A DNA stretch of 64,000 nucleotides from NCBI GenBank assembly GCA_013146195.2, contig CM028377.1, forward strand, positions 179,714,029 to 179,778,028, in the 5' to 3' direction. A program made the position numbers and the translations under genes. Below the pieces are notes generated by a model. The model saw nothing but the letters and a program-made list of their open reading frames with translations, was not told the DNA's origin and did no database searches. The stretch comes from Codonopsis lanceolata (taxonomy: Eukaryota > Streptophyta > Magnoliopsida > Asterales > Campanulaceae). Position 1 is the stretch's first letter, and every line of letters begins with the position of its first letter. Positions 1-11,348 of the stretch are shown here, piece after piece.

Positions 1-380
1 ATGATAAATTGAGAGTTACTAAAGAAAAATTACTTAAAGTTCAACACTATTTTATGTTCAATATGTGCATTAATATTATAATATATTTTTTGTATTTATT
101 CATATATAGTTTTCGGTAATATTTTCTAGGGACATCCTAAACATTATCTATTTTCTATTTTAAAATGTTTTTTTTCATATCAATTATCAAAAAAATTTTA
201 TTTGTAATTGTGAGATTAAAAAAAGATGGATATTATTGATTTCACCACTGATAATAAATTCAGGGCTACTAAAGAAAAACTACTTAAAGTTCAACACTAT
301 CTTATATTCAATATGTGCATTAATATTAAAACATACTTTTTTTTAATTCATTCATATATCGTTTTCCGTAACATTTTGCG
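1..380. repeat. Imperfect tandem duplication, period about 245 bp
   Basis: A segment containing ACTACTTAAAGTTCAACACT and then TTCAATATGTGCATTAATAT occurs near 20-100 and again near 265-345, in the same orientation with few mismatches. It is AT-rich with no open frame. The first copy may continue off the left edge of the window. No family recognised. Confidence 0.7.
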
Positions 381-394
381 TGTATTTGTCAAAC

Positions 395-1560
395 ACCCGT
401 AAATGTTTTTTTGACATATTTTCAAAAGATTTACCAAACACCTGAAAATGAAATATTTTCATTTCCTGTAAATCATTTTCCAAAAAATATTTTCTGGAAA
501 TAATTTTCCGCGAAACAAACGGAGCCTTAGATATCATAATTGTTCTCGGCGCGTATCCATATTTTGAAAACTTTTAACTACGCATCATTTGTAATGCTCC
601 TTAACAAATCATTTTTCATAAAAAAATATAAGGAAGTTATTTAAAAATGGATCCTTCAGAGCATCACCAATGTTTACTCTTCTTATACATCTTTTTAACT
701 AGGTCACACTGTCACTTACACACTTTTCTCTTCTTAATTAACACACTTAAAAATATATCTTCCCATTGTATAATTTCTTAACATCTTCGTAACTGGGTCC
801 CACTGTTACCTCATTAATTTTACACTTCAATCTTATTTTTATACTTCTCAATAAATAAATTTATTTAAAAATATTAAATATATTTCATACAATAATAAAT
901 TAATTTATAAATAAAAAACTAACAAAAAATCATTTTAAAACCAAAAAGTATTAAAAAAAATTGAAAAGTATTAAAAAATCGGTACACAAACGCACATTAT
1001 TTAACCAAAAAAAATCAGTTTAAAATTGAAAAGTATATAAAAAAAACTACAAAGTATAAAAAAATCATTACACAGATGCATTATTTAACAGAAAAAAATC
1101 GGGTTAAAACTGAAACGTATAAAAAAACTGAAAAGTATAAAAAAATTCAGTCCACAACTGCTTTATTTTAAAAAATTGGTTTAAAACATAAAATATTTGG
1201 TTAAAACTAAAAAAATCAAACGGGGGACTCACAAACAGCCCTTCCCACACCCCTCCCTAGCGCGTGTGGTGCACGCGCCCGCTTTGGGGAAGCGGTGCAC
1301 CACATCGCCTCCTTTCTCCCCTTCTCTTCTTCTCCCTCTCTTTTCTTCCTATTTAAGAAGTTTACTCCCTCTCTCTCCTACATGGATCCTCTAAGAAGTG
1401 TGTTCCCATTGTATTGGTTTCTTTTCTTAATAGGAAGACCAACTTTAAGTTCAAAAAAATTCTACAATGGAAATGCTCTCAGAGTCCACTTCAAGAGCTC
1501 AACTTGTCTAATCCAAGTAGCTAGAAATCTACACAAATAAAAAAAAAATAAAAAAATAAA
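395..1560. other. AT-rich intergenic tract with no gene
   Basis: No convincing coding sequence. Positions 395-527 look like one end of a degraded MITE: inverted TTTTCC/GGAAAA words end in AAACAAACGGAGCC, a typical plant MITE terminus. The partner end was not found. 655-860 has low-complexity CTTCTTA/ACTGGGTCCCAC words present twice. 940-1200 is rich in AAAAGTATAAAAAA repeats. Short frames at 1197-1540 look accidental. Confidence 0.5.
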
Positions 1561-1562
1561 AT

Positions 1563-1565
<3 letters not shown>

Positions 1566-1650
<85 letters not shown>
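1566..1650. repeat. (TA)n microsatellite, about 85 bp
   Basis: An almost uninterrupted TA dinucleotide run between an A-rich stretch and GTGAGGAGCACTATGG. A long minus-strand frame encoding only I-Y repeats comes from this run and is not a gene. Confidence 0.97.
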
Positions 1651-1654
<4 letters not shown>

Positions 1655-1739
1655 GGAGCACTATGGTTGTGCCACCTCACCCAACTTTTGATATTATTGA
1701 ATCCTCAAGCCTCCACATCACTTGACTTGAAACTTTTCA

Positions 1740-1962
1740 TTTTCTAGTCATTAGCTAAAAATAATAGTTAATATGATATTTTGATATTAATCATTTACTA
1801 TTAATCTCTTCTTTTGTTAATAATAGTGGAAATCTTATATAAAAAAAACTTTTACTACCAACATCATTTTCTTAACCAATGTGAGATAATATTATTAGAT
1901 TGACATTGGATAAATACTTTACTCTTATAACCCACTTCTAACACCATACTTTAAACCTTGAT
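1740..1962 (-). repeat. Degenerate repeat units, inverted relative to 5905-7742
   Basis: Read on the minus strand this tract has the same words, in the same order, as the tandem field on the other side of the LINE: CTCACATTGGTTA, AAAATGATGTTGG, then CTATTATTAACAA and AAGAGAT. It therefore belongs to the same repeat family but points the other way. The LINE at 1975-5750 separates it from the plus-oriented field. Confidence 0.55.
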
Positions 1963-2181
1963 ATCTTATTCATCTTTTTTGTTTTTGTTTTTGTTTTTGT
2001 TTTTTTGTTTTTGTTTTGTTTTGTTTTGTTTTTTTGTTTTTAGGAAACAGGGACGGCACCCTGCAGGGATTTATTGATTAAAGGAAAAATATAAACTTGA
2101 GGGGGACAACCAGCCTTGCCTTTATAGATGGGAGGACAGAGGAGCCTAACCTCGAGAAAGAAAGTACAAAACAAAAAGAAA

Positions 2182-3053
2182 TTAAGAAATGCGAACATAA
2201 GTTGTACTACTAGCATCAAGATTAATGAGACCACGAATATGAGGAGGGATGTCTGAAATATGGAAGAACTCAGACTGAGAAAGAGAGTCACAAGCCAAGT
2301 TCGCCAGCTTGTCAGCAACAGAATTTGCCTCCCTGAAACAATGCCTAAAAGAAACATGCCGAAGATCCTGAATGCGAAGAATATCTTGAAAAATGTAGAA
2401 ATGAGCCCAAGGAAAACTATGACCTTTGGTGATACACTCAAAAATAACTTTAGAATCAGTCTCCACAATAATATTACCCAAGTCTTTTTCAAGAATCCAA
2501 AGGAGGCCAAAATGAAGAGCCCGAAGTTCCGCCACCATATTAGTACTGTCACCATAATAAGAGGAGAAGGCATAAACAACCCTACCTAAGGAATCACGAA
2601 TGATACCTCCACCACCGCTGCAGCCAGGATTGCCACGACTAGCACTATCAGTGTTTAACTTAAAACAACCACCAGGAGGCTTAAACCAGGACACAGATTG
2701 AATAGTTACAATCTTGCGAGGCACAAAAGAAATACGGGACGAACCAGATAAATCAGAGAGAAAGAAGTTGGCCGCTTGAAGGGAATCTTGAAGGTCTGCA
2801 CTAATATTATGAATAAGCACATGCACTGGAGTTCGGAGCCCCTAAAAAAAGCACGATTCCTGAATTTCCACAAATGCCACAAGATTAACGAAGGGAGCAA
2901 GCAGAAGATTAAGGAATTGCGATGCAACCACCAAGAGAAACATCTTTGTTGGATAGAGCAAGGCTGGAAGGAAACTCCAAATTTATCGTGGAAGAAATTC
3001 CAAACATGAACAGAAAAACTACTAGAAAGGAAAACGTGATCAAAAGATTCCAC
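2182..3053 (-). pseudogene. LINE RNase H domain (RVT_3 type) and linker
   Basis: The 3' part of the LINE coding region. A 214-residue frame (2826-2182) has plant LINE RNase H landmarks: KLNTDSASRGNPG (first Asp), MVAELRALHFGL (Glu), IVETDSKVI (Asp) and EANSVADKLA (final Asp). All four metal-binding positions are present. The zf-RVT tail (ESFDHVFLSS, WHLWKFRN) lies upstream in a different frame (3053-2706), so another frameshift separates them. The frame ends at the stop at 2182, about 200 bp before the A-rich tail. Confidence 0.85.
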
Positions 3054-3205
3054 ATGACCTTCGGCACAGCAGTAACATTTAGAAGCTAAGGAAAAACCCT
3101 TTCTCCATAGACCTTCATCAATTGGGATTTTTTACTAAAAAAGCCTCCAAAGAAAATTACCAACTTTCTTGGGCAGAGGCTTATGCCATATGTATTTAGA
3201 AGACA

Positions 3206-5750
3206 TCAGCAAAGGGCGAGGAGACTTGACCAAGGAGAACGCTGAAGAGATAGAGAAATCACCTTTGGAAGTGGTGTCCAGCGAGCACAGTCAGGCGAAT
3301 CATGGAGGGAAATAAATTGCTCCTGAATTTTAGATGTCAAATAAGACGGAAGCACATACCCATCATTTAAAATATCACGAACAGTGGACATATCACATCC
3401 AGCAGGTTTAACAACATTGGTATGTGGGATCCATTATCGAACCACGGGGAGAAATCACCCTTACCAATGATCCATAAAATGTTAGGTTCGGCTAGGTCTC
3501 TAGCTTTGATCAATCGATTCCAAATATGGGATCCCTTAGAAGAGGCACAACTCGGGTGACTTTGAGAGCAATAGCGAGCTTTCAAGAAGTTGGTCCAGAT
3601 GTTTGAAACAGTGCGAAATCGCCACCACAATTTAAGACTAAAAGCTTTAGAAAGATCAGCCATGGAGTGAACCCCTAAACCACCCTCATCTATGGGACTA
3701 CAACAAGTGGACCAAGATATCCAGTGACTCTTCATCTTGCCATCAATTTGACCCCAGTAAAAGTTGGAGAACATGCGATCAATAGCAGAAGTAACTGAAA
3801 TGGGAGGATCAACAGCAGCAAGAAGGTAACTTGAGATAGAAGAAAGAACGTGCTTAATAAGAATGATTCGGCTAGCTGCATCCAGGAACTAATACGATTC
3901 TGAAGCTTCAGCATAAGCAAATCAAAGTAGGAATTTTTTTTCGGACCAAGATAGAGAGGGCACCCAAGATAAGTAATGGGGAGAGAACCCATGCAGTAAC
4001 CCAGAGAAGCATGTATGAGAGCCGATCGGTTGGAATCAGACGATGGGCCAAGAAAAAACGAGCTCTTTGAGTTATTGATAAGTTGGCCCGAAACAACTTC
4101 ATAAGACTTGATAATATCCCTGTGAAGCAGAATAGAATTTTTCCTACCATTACAAAATATTATGATATCATCCGCAAAAGCGAGATGAGAGACTATTGGG
4201 CAACCACTAGATGTAGAATAGACAGTAGAGGGAACACTGTCATGAAGTCGATTAAGACTTCTGCTTAGCACCTCAGCTGCAATAATGAACAGACTAGGAG
4301 AAAGGGGATCCCCTTGGCGAATACCACGAGAAGAGGGAAAATAACCCGCAGAACCACCATTAATTAAAACAGAAAACCAGTTGTCTGAGATCAACCTCCA
4401 AATAAGATCAATGAAAACCTCGTGAAAGCCAAATTTCCTGAGAACACGGATAAAAAAAATCCAGGAGACCCTGTCAAACGCCTTAGCCATATCAAGTTTA
4501 AGAACCACATTAGAACCAAGAACCTTTTTATTAAGATGACACATCATTTCTTGGGCTAGAAGGATGTTATCATGGATGGTACGACCTTTGGTGAAGGCGT
4601 TTTGATTCTCCGAAATAATGTGAGGCAAAATGGAAGCAAGCCGGGAGGAGAGGATTTTAGAAATGACTTTGGAACAGAAATTACATAGGCTTATGGGGCG
4701 GAGATCTTTAAAAGATGACGGTTTTTCCACTTTAGGAATCAAAGCAATGAGAGTACTAGACCAAGACTTGGGAAGAGAAAATCCCGAGAAGAAATCAAGG
4801 ATGGCTTTACAAAAGTCATCACCAATGATGTCCCAGCAAACCATGTATAAACGACCATTAAAACCATCAGGGCCGGCTGCACTGTCTCCATTAAGATTGT
4901 GAATAGCATTTTTGATTTCAGACTGAGATGGGGGAGAAATGAGAGACTCGTTCCAGTCATCAGTTATAATAGAAGGGATCATATCAAGGTCAGAATTGGA
5001 AACATCCTCCACTTGAAGCTGAGATTGGAAGTAGCGAACAGCAGCTTGCTTAATATCAGCCTCAGAATTTAGGATAGTGCCATCAACATCAGATATAAAA
5101 TGAATAAACAGGCGGCGTTGGGACTGCTTGACAGATGAATGGAAGAGTTTTGAGTTACCTTGACCCTCCCTAAGCCATTTTATTTTTGCCTTTTGATGCC
5201 AGCAAAGCTCTTCCCGAGATAGGAACTTCCGAAGATTAGCCTGAGCAGCCATAAGATGTTCTCTATTAAAATCAGAATTGTAGAGTTCAAATAAAAGTTC
5301 CTTTTCTAGCACGTCTTCCTCTGCAGCCTTGAGATTATCAAAAATGTTACCAAAAGTCGACTTGTTCCAAAGTTTTAGAGCAATTTTAACATTCTGGAGC
5401 TTTTTGGAAAAGCTAGTCATAGGCCTCCCGTTTTCCGGTTTGAACCAGGCTTGAAGAACAGTGGCTTTAAAAGAGCTGTGGCTTGTCCAGGTGTTCAGAA
5501 ATCTAAAGGCAGTCGGGTTGTGAGAAGTCTGGCGAGTGAACGAAGTCAAAAGGGGAGAGTGATCGGAACACATTCTATTAAGATACTGGACTGAAGTGGC
5601 AGGGAAGTGGTCCAACCAGTGTGAATTACATAGAACTCGATCAATGCGTTCATGAATAGTGGCAGATCCCTCTCTCTTATTCCACCAGGTAAAATGACTT
5701 CCAGAATATCCCATGTCTATAAGACCAGAGGCAGATAAACAAACATGAAC
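3206..5750 (-). pseudogene. LINE ORF2: endonuclease C-terminus, reverse transcriptase, zf-RVT (frameshifted)
   Basis: Homology begins at the truncation point (frame reads VHVCLSASGLIDMGYSGSHF; the first Met is at 5714). The start is the last part of the endonuclease, including SDHSPL. Reverse transcriptase follows, with GPDGF, a KLDMAKAFD block, GIRQGDPLSP and LAFADDIII; these catalytic blocks are intact. The frame is lost near 3870-3880, after SSWMQLA, by a single-base indel. It resumes in another frame (MFSNFYWGQ, GGLGVHSM) to about 3420, where a second shift leads to the frame starting MSTVRDILNDGY. The zf-RVT-like IWHKPLPK part lies near 3185. It cannot give a full protein. Confidence 0.9.
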
Positions 5751-5904
5751 ATCTTATTCATCAAAAACTCGATTTGGACAAATAAATATATCATTTTGAT
5801 ACTCTCACTGAGTAGAACATATTTGCACAATTATATTTGCCAATAAACAAATGACACATAAAGAATTTCGTGCCTCAAGTTGCATAATTTCTTTCACTAA
5901 AAAC

Positions 5905-7742
5905 ACTAATTTTTCAACAAGTATTATGTGAGTATTTTAACGATTTCTAAAATCAATATTAATTTATAACCAATGTAAGATGCATCTCTACTATAATTAC
6001 CAATAAAAGTGATTTAACAAAAATTAGTTGAAAATTGATGTTGGTTTAAAAAGTATTTAGATAAATGACTTTTACTAAACTAACAAAAGAAGATATATGT
6101 TCACAATTGTTAGAAGTTGATGTTGGCTTTAAAAGTCATTAAGCAAAATCTTACCAATAAAAATGATTTATTCATCATTGGTAACAAAGAATTATTTTAC
6201 CAACGAGCTCTAGCTCAACTGGTACTGCTCACTTCTCCTAACGGAGAGGTTGGGTGTTCGAGTCTCACTAGAGACACCCTGGACTTTACAACTCTCAGTA
6301 GAGAGGTCGGGTGTTCAAGTCTCTTCAGAGGCATCGTTGTTGTTAAAGCCTTATCCAAAGGCCCCATTTAGCTACTCACTTATCTTAACGGAGAGGTTGA
6401 GTATTCAAGCCCTACCAGAGGCACCCTGGGACTTAACTACTCTCAACCGAGAGGTCGGGTGTTCAAAGCCTCCCCAGAGGCACCAATTGTTCGAGTCATA
6501 CCAAAAGGCATCATATATATATAATTGTAGCCTTTCAAGACATTAAAAATAATAAATAAAAAAAATTAAGGATTGGGGTACGGTCTATGTCCCCTCCAAC
6601 CTTTGAAAAAAAAAAAACAAAGAATTATTTTAGTTTAAAAGGTTTTAGATAAAATTCTTTTACTAACAATAGAAGATATGTATCTCACATTAGATAGAAA
6701 ATAAGGTTGGTTTCAAAAGTTTTAAGATAGAAGATTTCTACTATTATTATTAATAGAATAAATATATCTCACATTCGTTAGAAAATGATGTTGATTTCAA
6801 AAGTCTAAAGATAAAAGACTTCTAATGATTTATAAACTAACATCAATTTATAACAAATATAAGAAATATCTCTTCTAATGGTAATATTAGTAGAGATGTA
6901 TTTCATATTGATTATAAATTGATGTTGGTTTTAATTTTTTTTGATAAAAGACTTCTACTTATCCCCATAGAAGAGATATATCTTACATTGTTTAGAAAAA
7001 AATGTTAGTTTTGAAAGTCTTATATAAAATACTTCTACTCTTATTACCAATAAAAGAGATGTATATCACATTATTTAAAAAGAAAAGTTGGATTTTAAAA
7101 TCTTTAGACTAAATACTTTCACTCTTACAATAGATGTATCTAACATTGGTTACAAAATATTTTACTATTATTAACAATAGAAAAGATGTATCCCATATTG
7201 ATTAGAAATTAATGTTGGTTTTAAAAATACTATTATTAGTTACTAATAGAAGAGATATATCATACAGTGGTTAGAAAGTGATGTTGATTTTCAAAGTCTT
7301 TTGATACAAAACTTCTACCATTATTACCAATAGAAGATGTATATCTCACATTGGTTAAAAAATGATGTTGATTTAAATTATTTTAGATTAGATACAAGAC
7401 TTCTACCATTATTACCAATAAAAGAGATACATCATATATTGGTTAAAAAGTGATGTTGATTTTAAAAGCCTTTAGATAAAAAAAACATATACTTTTATCA
7501 TCAATAGAAGAGAAGAAAAGATAAAAGATGTATCTCATTATATAGAAAGAGATGTTGGTTTAAGATATTTTTAAGATAAAAAGTTTCTACTATTATTATT
7601 AAATGATGAGATATACTTCACATTGGTTAAAGAGTGATGCATGTATTAAAAGTCTTTTTATAAAAGACTTATTACCAATATAAAAGATGTATTTCACATT
7701 GGTTAGGAAAATGATGAGTATTTGTTTAAAATGTTTATAGAA
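5905..7742 (+). repeat. Degenerate tandem field, units about 90-100 bp
   Basis: A long run of imperfect copies of one unit: ACCAATAGAAGAGATGTAT, CTCACATTGGTTA, AAATGATGTTGATTTT, AAAGTCTTTAGATAAAAGAC, TTCTACTATTATT. About 15 or more copies can be followed, strongly diverged from each other, with no coding sequence. The SINE at 6200-6616 is inserted in it and the right end is lost in the gap at 7743. Other copies, inverted, lie left of the LINE. Family unknown. Confidence 0.75.
6200..6616 (+). mobile_element. tRNA-related SINE with multiplied B-box modules, 16-bp target duplication
   Basis: Starts with a tRNA-like pol III promoter: an A-box-like TAGCTCAACTGG at 6211-6222 and a B-box-like GTGTTCGAGTCTC around 6255. 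It ends in an A-run at 6605-6616. The 16-mer ACAAAGAATTATTTTA flanks both ends (6184-6199 and 6617-6632), so the ends are secure. Inside, a block of about 147 bp is repeated (from about 6225 and from about 6372), and each block has two GAGAGGT-GGGTGTTCAAG submodules. This gives B-box-like motifs near 6257, 6313, 6403, 6462 and 6490. Length 417 bp. Confidence 0.85.
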
Positions 7743-7842
7743 NNNNNNNNNNNNNNNNNNNNNNNNNNNNNNNNNNNNNNNNNNNNNNNNNNNNNNNNNN
7801 NNNNNNNNNNNNNNNNNNNNNNNNNNNNNNNNNNNNNNNNNN
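7743..7842. other. Assembly gap, 100 N
   Basis: A run of exactly 100 N, most likely a placeholder of unknown length. It cuts the left part of the gypsy 5' LTR: the first visible LTR base matches position 11752 of the 3' LTR, so roughly 400 bp of LTR is hidden here if the 3' LTR begins near 11349. Confidence 0.99.
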
Positions 7843-8971
7843 GTTGTTATGTATGATTGGTTTTGAGCAATTAATTGTGCTTGACATGATTTATGGTAGA
7901 GATTTATAACCTACTTGGTCGGATGAGTTCGCTCTTGTCATTCGATCCTTAATTGGTTTCGATTTAGTAAATATCTACCAGGCATCACATTGAGTCCAAA
8001 TGGGCATTATTTGGTTTGTTTATTACGCCGTGGTGGGATGATGCATCGCTTCACGATCGCGAGATTCGTGCTCGCTATGGACGCCACACACTGGACCTCA
8101 CACACCTCCACCGCTGGTCAGCAGCTGAGAAGTAGCCCTTCACAGATCAATACGCCGCGCCTATGGGTCGCTAATTAAATCGAGTAGGTTCTCTGTGATA
8201 AGTCGATGAATTCACAAAACATCGACGGCACGATCCAAGAATAAAGTTTATCACAGAGCTACGGCCAGTGACCATATCATATCCTACTTGATGATTTATT
8301 TTACGCACTTACGTGAATAATGTGCTAAGTACTATATGACGATCATGTACCATAATTGTGATAAATGCCATGCGACTCGAACATGCATTTTTAGTAATTT
8401 ACCAAGTCTTTATGACTTACCCTATTTGTTTGTTTTGTTTTCCTTAGATCCGAGCCAAGAGACGGTTTTCTTTAGATTCGACGTACTTGCTTGGTTGCTT
8501 GCGAGCCTGAGGTTGTTCTTTTGGGATTTGTAGCTAGACTTTTATTTTGGCAAGGATCTATGGGAAGCAAGTCACTTAGACTTGTCTTGGGATTTTGTTG
8601 TCGTAATATAACTTAAATACTAGATACTTATAATTCGTATGCCTAATTTATATGTCGAGCTTGTTTATATGTTAATGGTTCACTACGCTTTCTTCCGCTA
8701 ACACTTTTACGATATTATTGTTGATGTTGTCGCCGCATGTCATGTCAGCTGAGGTTATTATATGCATGTGTTATAATGTAGGAGTAGTTGTTGGTTCCGC
8801 TGTAACGCCGCCGATGACTTGTTTATTTTGTTATTTTCCCGCCAAGTGTAGCCGAGTTGTTATTCAGATGTATGTCAGCGCCACATGAATTTTATAATCC
8901 TACTGCGCATGCTTACTGTATATTTGGGCGCCCGACTTGGGGTTTCGTGATTGAACTGGCCGGGTGCCACA
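7843..8971 (+). repeat. 5' LTR of the gypsy element (left part lost in gap)
   Basis: Aligns throughout with 11752-12911, starting at GTTGTTATGTATGATTGG and ending GGTGCCACA. The two LTRs differ by many 1-3 base indels and some substitutions, so they are clearly diverged or partly misassembled. Confidence 0.9.
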
Positions 8972-8974
8972 GCT

Positions 8975-8985
8975 TGGTATCGAGC
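8975..8985 (+). other. Primer binding site, initiator tRNA-Met type
   Basis: TGGTATCGAGC lies three bases after the LTR end. The usual plant sequence is TGGTATCAGAGC, so one A is missing. Its position directly after the LTR supports the call and sets the element's orientation as plus. Confidence 0.8.
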
Positions 8986-9079
8986 TATAGTTAGCCGTCG
9001 CCAGATAGGTTCCATGGCCTAGGTGGGTTGGTTATTTTGTGTTGATTCTAACGCCGAGTGAATTCTTGTAGGGGTTCGA

Positions 9080-10160
9080 TGGAGAATCCTAAGGATGGCA
9101 ATGGCCGTGGTAGAGGTAGGCCTGTGAGAGGTCCCAACCTCGAGGCCGAGGTACCGCCACATAATCCTGGGTCCGGATACTGCAGAGTTACATCGTAGAT
9201 TGATGGCTTTTTCCCGACAGGCAGCCGACAGGGAGGTCAAGCCGAGGAGGTCAAGCCGAGGAGCACCACCACCACCACCTCGCCAGAGGAAGCCAGTACC
9301 ACCACCGAGACCGAGGAATGACACCACTCTTCTAGAGAGATTCCTTAAGTTGAAGCCTAGTACATTTCGGGGAGCCGAAACCTAGGGAGGCAGAGTCATG
9401 GATGGAAGAGATGATCAAGGTACTATCTATGTTGGGATATGCACCGATGAGGAGAGAGTCATGTTAGCGACATTTAAGTTTAAGGGAGCCGCCGAGCATT
9501 GGTGGAATGTGTTGAAGGAAAGTTGGGAGATGCAACAAGTTCCTATTACTTGGGCTAATTTTCAAAGGGAGTTTAAAAATGAGTATGTGCTTGATGTGGT
9601 TCGCAACAAGAGGGAGAAAGAATTTTATGATCTTGAGCGGTGGTAGCATGACCGTAGCGAGTATTCCGCGAAGTTCACCTGAAGTTGAGCCGAGCTTATT
9701 ATCAGACGTACTTGATTCCTACCGGAAACACGGAGGACGCATAAGTTTGTTAAGGGTTGAGAACCCGAATTTAGAAAGCAAATTCTAGCACTTAAGCTCA
9801 CCGACATTCGGAGTGCAGGTTGATCGAGCTTATGAGGTGGAGTAGATATTGAGGAGCACCGGGCAAGAATAATCCCGTAATGTGCGACCTCGTTCGTTTT
9901 AATGTTAATCAAGGGAATAATTCTGTAATGTATGGGGATACCAAGGAAACCGTGATAGGAGGGTGGAGGCCAAGGTAGCTACGCCGTGGAAGCAAGGCAA
10001 CAACACTTCTTCTACTCGGGCAGCAAGGATCGCGTAATTTGAGACTATGATTTGTTCGCTTAATCGAGGTTTGGACCAAATGATAGGTGTTGGGGAAAAA
10101 GCGGGAAGTGTTACTATTGTGGTGACGGGACTCACATGAAGAAAGATTGTCCAAAGTTTA
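9080..10160 (+). pseudogene. Gypsy gag with CCHC zinc knuckle, frameshifted
   Basis: The reading starts at ATG 9080 (MENPKDGNGRGRGRP). It breaks and resumes as a retrotransposon gag core at 9398-9646 (FKGAAEHWWNVLKESW, then WANFQREF). A zinc knuckle CYYCGDGTHMKKDCP is readable at about 10111-10155. Stops and frameshifts lie between the blocks, so no intact gag exists. Confidence 0.85.
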
Positions 10161-10229
10161 AGGCCAATCCGGCCTGCAATCACTGAAACGCCGGTCGGCC
10201 AGCCTGGGGCTAAGAGAGATGGGGATGGT

Positions 10230-11348
10230 AAACCTAAGGTGCGGGGCCGTGTATTTGCGCTTGATCGGTATGAGGTTCGAGGGTCTACGGCAGTGATAGG
10301 GAGGTACTCTTTCCATATTTGATCATAAGGCTTGAGTTCTCATAGATCCGGGGTCTTCACATTCTTATGTTGCTTCGCACTGTTGAGAATTTATGTGTGC
10401 CTTTGCCTCAACCTTTGCCATATTTGCTGTGAAGTGTCTACCCGCCGGGAATATATGCTTCGCATCCGAAGTATTTAAATCTTGTGATGTATTGGTGGGT
10501 GACCACACTTTGCATGCGAACTTGGTAGTTCTACCTATACGTGATTTTGATGTGATTCTCGGTATGGACCGGTTATGTGCTTATCATGCTTTAGCTGACC
10601 GCCATAAAAAAGCGGGTTACTTTTTCTATGCCGTGTGCCCGAATTTACATTTGTGGGTAATCATGCATCAAGTGGCTTGCATTTTATTTCGCTCTAAGGG
10701 CTAGAAAATTATTGTCTCAAGGGTGTACTGGGTTATCTTGCATGCGTTGTTGATAAGAAGAAGTCTTCGCCGAATTAGAAGAGGTTCTGTAGTACGCGAT
10801 TTTCCGATGTATTTTCTCACAGCCATGCTATGCCACCCGATAAAGAGATAGAATTTTGTATTGAGCTTATTCCGGGGACTTCACCAATTTCTAAGGCACC
10901 ATATAGGATGGCGTCCGCGGAGCTTAAGGAGTTGAAAATTCAGTTGCAAGAACTTTTAGAGATTGGCTTTATTAAACCGACTGTGTCGCCTTGGGGCGCA
11001 CCGGTCTTATTTGTGAGGAAGAAAGATGGGAGTTTGCGGTTATGCATAGATTATCGGGAATTGAATAAGGTGACTATTAAGAATAAATACCCACTACCCC
11101 ACATTGATGATCTTTTTGACCAATTGCAAGGGTCGATTGTGTATTCTAAGCTTGATTTGAGATGGGGTTACTACCAATTGAAGGTTAGAGGAAGATATTC
11201 CAAAACGACTTTTCGCACTAGATATGGGCACTTTGAATTTGTAGTGATGCCGTTTGGGTTGACGAATGCACCAGCGGTGTTTATGGATTTGATGAATCGT
11301 GTCTTTCATAGCTATCTTGATTGTTTCGTTGTAGTCTTTAGTAAAAGT
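10230..11348 (+). pseudogene. Gypsy protease and truncated reverse transcriptase
   Basis: The protease active-site region reads LIDPGSSHSYVAS near 10334-10375, continuing as VLPIRDFDVILGMD before 10570. The 10830-11345 frame is the N-terminal half of RT: GFIKPTVSPWGAPVLFVRKK, RLCIDYRELN, SKLDLRWGYYQLKV, TTFRTRYGHFEF and MPFGLTNAPAVF. It stops being RT at CFVVVF, where the YIDD-type catalytic block should follow. The next codons read SKS and then the LTR starts. The deletion therefore removes half the RT active site and everything downstream. Confidence 0.88.

Larger units (their letters stand above)
1975..5750 (-). mobile_element. 5'-truncated LINE (non-LTR) retrotransposon with 12-bp target duplication
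   Basis: On the minus strand, in order: the end of an endonuclease domain, a reverse transcriptase with FADD, a zinc-binding RT-associated region, an RNase H domain, a short 3' UTR and an A-rich tail (A-runs broken by single C, seen as T-runs at 1975-2040). The 12-mer ATCTTATTCATC lies immediately outside both ends (1963-1974 and 5751-5762), which fixes the boundaries. The element starts inside the endonuclease, so it is 5'-truncated, as is usual for LINE integration. Several frameshifts show it is dead. Length 3,776 bp. Confidence 0.93.

Noticed and set aside
1462..1680. Minus-strand 72-codon frame with I-Y repeats
   Set aside because: It is a translation of the (TA)n microsatellite. The same applies to 44163-44454.
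2040..2579. Minus-strand 179-codon hydrophobic frame
   Set aside because: Overlaps the LINE RNase H in a different frame; only the RNase H frame matches a known domain.
6201..6275. Possible tRNA gene
   Set aside because: A- and B-box-like motifs are present, but no acceptor stem or cloverleaf is evident, and the sequence is the head of a SINE with its own target duplication and A-tail.
9019..9327. Minus-strand 102-codon frame
   Set aside because: Opposite strand of the gypsy gag region; no homology, a shadow frame.
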